NCBI RefSeq assembly: GCF_002018365.1
Contig: NZ_MVKX01000008.1
Location: forward strand, 1-64,000
Length of the DNA stretch: 64,000 nucleotides
Direction: 5' to 3'
From: Acinetobacter amyesii
GTDB lineage: Bacteria; Pseudomonadota; Gammaproteobacteria; Pseudomonadales; Moraxellaceae
Part shown: positions 62,574 to 64,000 of the stretch, in pieces
Layout of the letters: every line of letters starts with the position of its first letter
Position numbering within the stretch: position 1 is the stretch's first letter
Made by a program: the position numbers and the translations under genes
Notes under the pieces: model-generated
What the model was told of the DNA's origin: nothing
Database searches by the model: none
The model's input: only the letters and a program-made list of their open reading frames with translations

Positions 62574-63656
62574 ATGAAGTATTTCAGCTGCGCGGTATGT
62601 TCTAACCAAATCTTTTTTGCCAATTCACACTGTGTCAATTGTCAGACTGCGCTGGGTTATATTGCCTCTGAAAAGCAAATGGGCTGTTTTGAAAAGCACA
62701 GCACTACGCTGTGGCTTGCGTTAAATCCTGAAATAAAGGGAAAACGCTTTAAACCTTGTCATAATTATCAGCATCATCAGGTATGTAACTGGATGGTGCC
62801 TGCCGACAGTGAAGAAATTTACTGTGAGTCTTGCCTGCTCACTCACACCATTCCCAACTTAGATAACCCAGACCATATTGTGTACTGGGCACGATTGGAA
62901 CATGCCAAACGGCGTTTTTTGTATTTAATGCAGCAACTGAATACCATGCCGCGTCCTAAACGCAGTCAAGATGACCGTTTTGGGCTGCGTTTTGATTTTC
63001 TCATGCCAACAGAAAATACACCTGTCATGACCGGTCATGCTAATGGCATTATTACCTTGAATGCCAGTGAAGCAGATGTGATTTACCGCGAAACAACGCG
63101 TATAAAAATGGGGGAAAACTACCGTACACTTCTTGGTCATTTTAGACATGAAAGTGGTCATTATTATTTTGATTTGATAAAACATTTACACCCTGAACTG
63201 ATTGAGGAATTTCGGGAATTGTTTGGTGATGAACGACAAGATTATAGTGAAGCTTTGAAACGGCATTATAATGACGGTGCGCCGCAAAATTGGGCGGATT
63301 ACTATGTCAGTTCCTATGCTAGTACGCATCCTTGGGAAGATTGGGCGGAAACATGGGCGCATTATTTGCACATGATGGACACCCTAGAAACAGCCTACTA
63401 TGCAGGATTAGTGGTCAAAACCAATAAGTCGGATTTGAATAATTTAGAATTAAAAGAAAACCCGATTGGCGCTCAGGATTTTGACCTATTGCTGCAACAC
63501 TGGATGACCTTGACCTTTAATTTAAATGCGTTGAACCGCAGCATGGGCTTAGATGATGCATATCCATTTACATTGTCGAATCCTGTATTGGATAAATTAC
63601 GATTCATTCACCACAAACTGCTCAACATGACCTTAAAAAACCAGCAGCACAATTAG
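62574..63656 (+). CDS. Putative zinc-binding metallopeptidase (COG4307-type)
   Basis: This 360-residue cytoplasmic protein has an N-terminal zinc-ribbon with CAVCSNQ and CVNCQTA (about residues 6-24), more Cys in KPCHNYQ, QVCNW and CESC, and a catalytic-type motif RHESGHYYFD (about 210-219, HExxH variant HESGH). A further acidic/His stretch WEDWAETWAHYLHMMD follows near 255-270. The family is conserved in proteobacteria but has no settled function. It appears to be a single-gene unit in this window; the ATG is 267 bases past the divergent sigma-54 promoter. Confidence 0.8.
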   Translation: MKYFSCAVCSNQIFFANSHCVNCQTALGYIASEKQMGCFEKHSTTLWLALNPEIKGKRFKPCHNYQHHQVCNWMVPADSEEIYCESCLLTHTIPNLDNPDHIVYWARLEHAKRRFLYLMQQLNTMPRPKRSQDDRFGLRFDFLMPTENTPVMTGHANGIITLNASEADVIYRETTRIKMGENYRTLLGHFRHESGHYYFDLIKHLHPELIEEFRELFGDERQDYSEALKRHYNDGAPQNWADYYVSSYASTHPWEDWAETWAHYLHMMDTLETAYYAGLVVKTNKSDLNNLELKENPIGAQDFDLLLQHWMTLTFNLNALNRSMGLDDAYPFTLSNPVLDKLRFIHHKLLNMTLKNQQHN

Positions 63657-63828
63657 ATTAAATTTAACACGTGACAGTGTTTGAATCTCAAATCAACTTT
63701 TCGGTATCACAATATTCGTACATTAGCTTAATTTGAAAAAATGTATACGTAGTAATTTTCTAAGATTAGGTGCTGTAATACCTGCCCTATTTTTACTATT
63801 TTATAAAGGTTAAAATAACAAAAAATAG

Positions 63829-64000
63829 ATGCCTGTGACCTTTCCAATGATGCCTTTCACGCATTTACCCGCTCGTTTCATGTGTATCATCAGCCTGAGT
63901 TTGCTCAGTGGATGCCAATTGGTCAAATTACAAGAAAATCAACTCAGTGCGTCACTAAATAATAAAACAGACAGCATATTAACCCATCAAAAGCTCAGTA
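63829..64000 (+). CDS. N-terminal fragment of a lipoprotein, cut by the window edge
   Basis: The frame opens at the ATG at 63829 and is still open at the last base (57 codons). It has a lipoprotein signal: a hydrophobic run CIISLSLLSGC with lipobox LSGC at about residues 26-29. The start may be the later Met7 or Met8, which would give a more typical signal length. The following NKTDSILTHQKLS resembles the start of some alpha/beta-hydrolase lipoproteins I recall, but the catalytic part is outside the window, so the family is open. Confidence 0.55.
   Translation, partial: MPVTFPMMPFTHLPARFMCIISLSLLSGCQLVKLQENQLSASLNNKTDSILTHQKLS

Overview
The window reads as chromosome of an Acinetobacter-type gammaproteobacterium, probably a soil or environmental species. 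The DNA is AT-rich. The catM-catBCIJFD layout, the moaC-moaB fusion, an AbeS-like SMR pump, the mesX/mesD methionine synthase pair and the CzcI-like protein at the left edge all fit that genus. This assignment is inference from gene content, not a database match. I saw no rRNA, tRNA, insertion sequence, prophage or CRISPR array.

Left to right: (1) 1-2030, the end of a metal-efflux locus (CzcI-like, cut by the edge) and a GabP-type permease. (2) 2090-8620, one minus-strand block for molybdate uptake and molybdenum cofactor synthesis, transcribed moaA-moaD-moaE-moaCB-moeA-modA-modB-modC and ending in a terminator. (3) 8777-20335, nitrate assimilation: narK-nirB-(NirD/FAD fusion)-nasA-mobA on the minus strand and divergent nasT-nasS. 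The narK leader holds a sigma-54 promoter, two hexaloop hairpins matching the ANTAR target RNA and a terminator-like hairpin, with an NtrC-like palindrome upstream. The cofactor block serves the molybdoenzyme NasA. (4) 20412-26548, the catechol branch of the beta-ketoadipate pathway, with CatM sites between catM and catB. (5) 26641-37106, a nucleobase/nucleoside island: a BMP-type ABC importer with two near-duplicate binding proteins, an isopenicillin-N-synthase-like dioxygenase, an amidohydrolase and 8-oxoguanine deaminase.

(6) 37401-42730, glutarate/glutaryl-CoA use (family III CoA-transferase, MFS carrier, GcdH, LysR regulator). (7) 42835-47862, a CobB-like sirtuin lacking most zinc cysteines, then an operon with its own sigma-54 promoter (NitT/TauT-type permease and ATPase, a second Fe(II)/2OG dioxygenase, an unrecognised protein), then an SMR pump. 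(8) 47989-53862, a YbhGFSR-like exporter with a divergent TetR regulator and a perfect palindromic operator. (9) 54093-57632, mesX-mesD (oxygen-dependent, folate-independent methionine synthase) with a flavin reductase and a TauE-type exporter. (10) 58100-62307, a TrxB-like flavoprotein with a divergent Rrf2 regulator and two operators, queH, and a third sigma-54 unit: a 33-residue ORF, a NikR-like regulator without nickel ligands, a 65-residue ORF and a NitT/TauT-type binding lipoprotein. (11) 62574-64000, a zinc metallopeptidase and the start of a lipoprotein gene.

The most promising undescribed system is the pair of sigma-54 units at 43660-47525 and 60458-62307. One has a permease and ATPase without a binding protein; the other has a binding protein without a permease. 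Together they look like one nitrogen-limitation-induced uptake and oxidation pathway with an unknown substrate.
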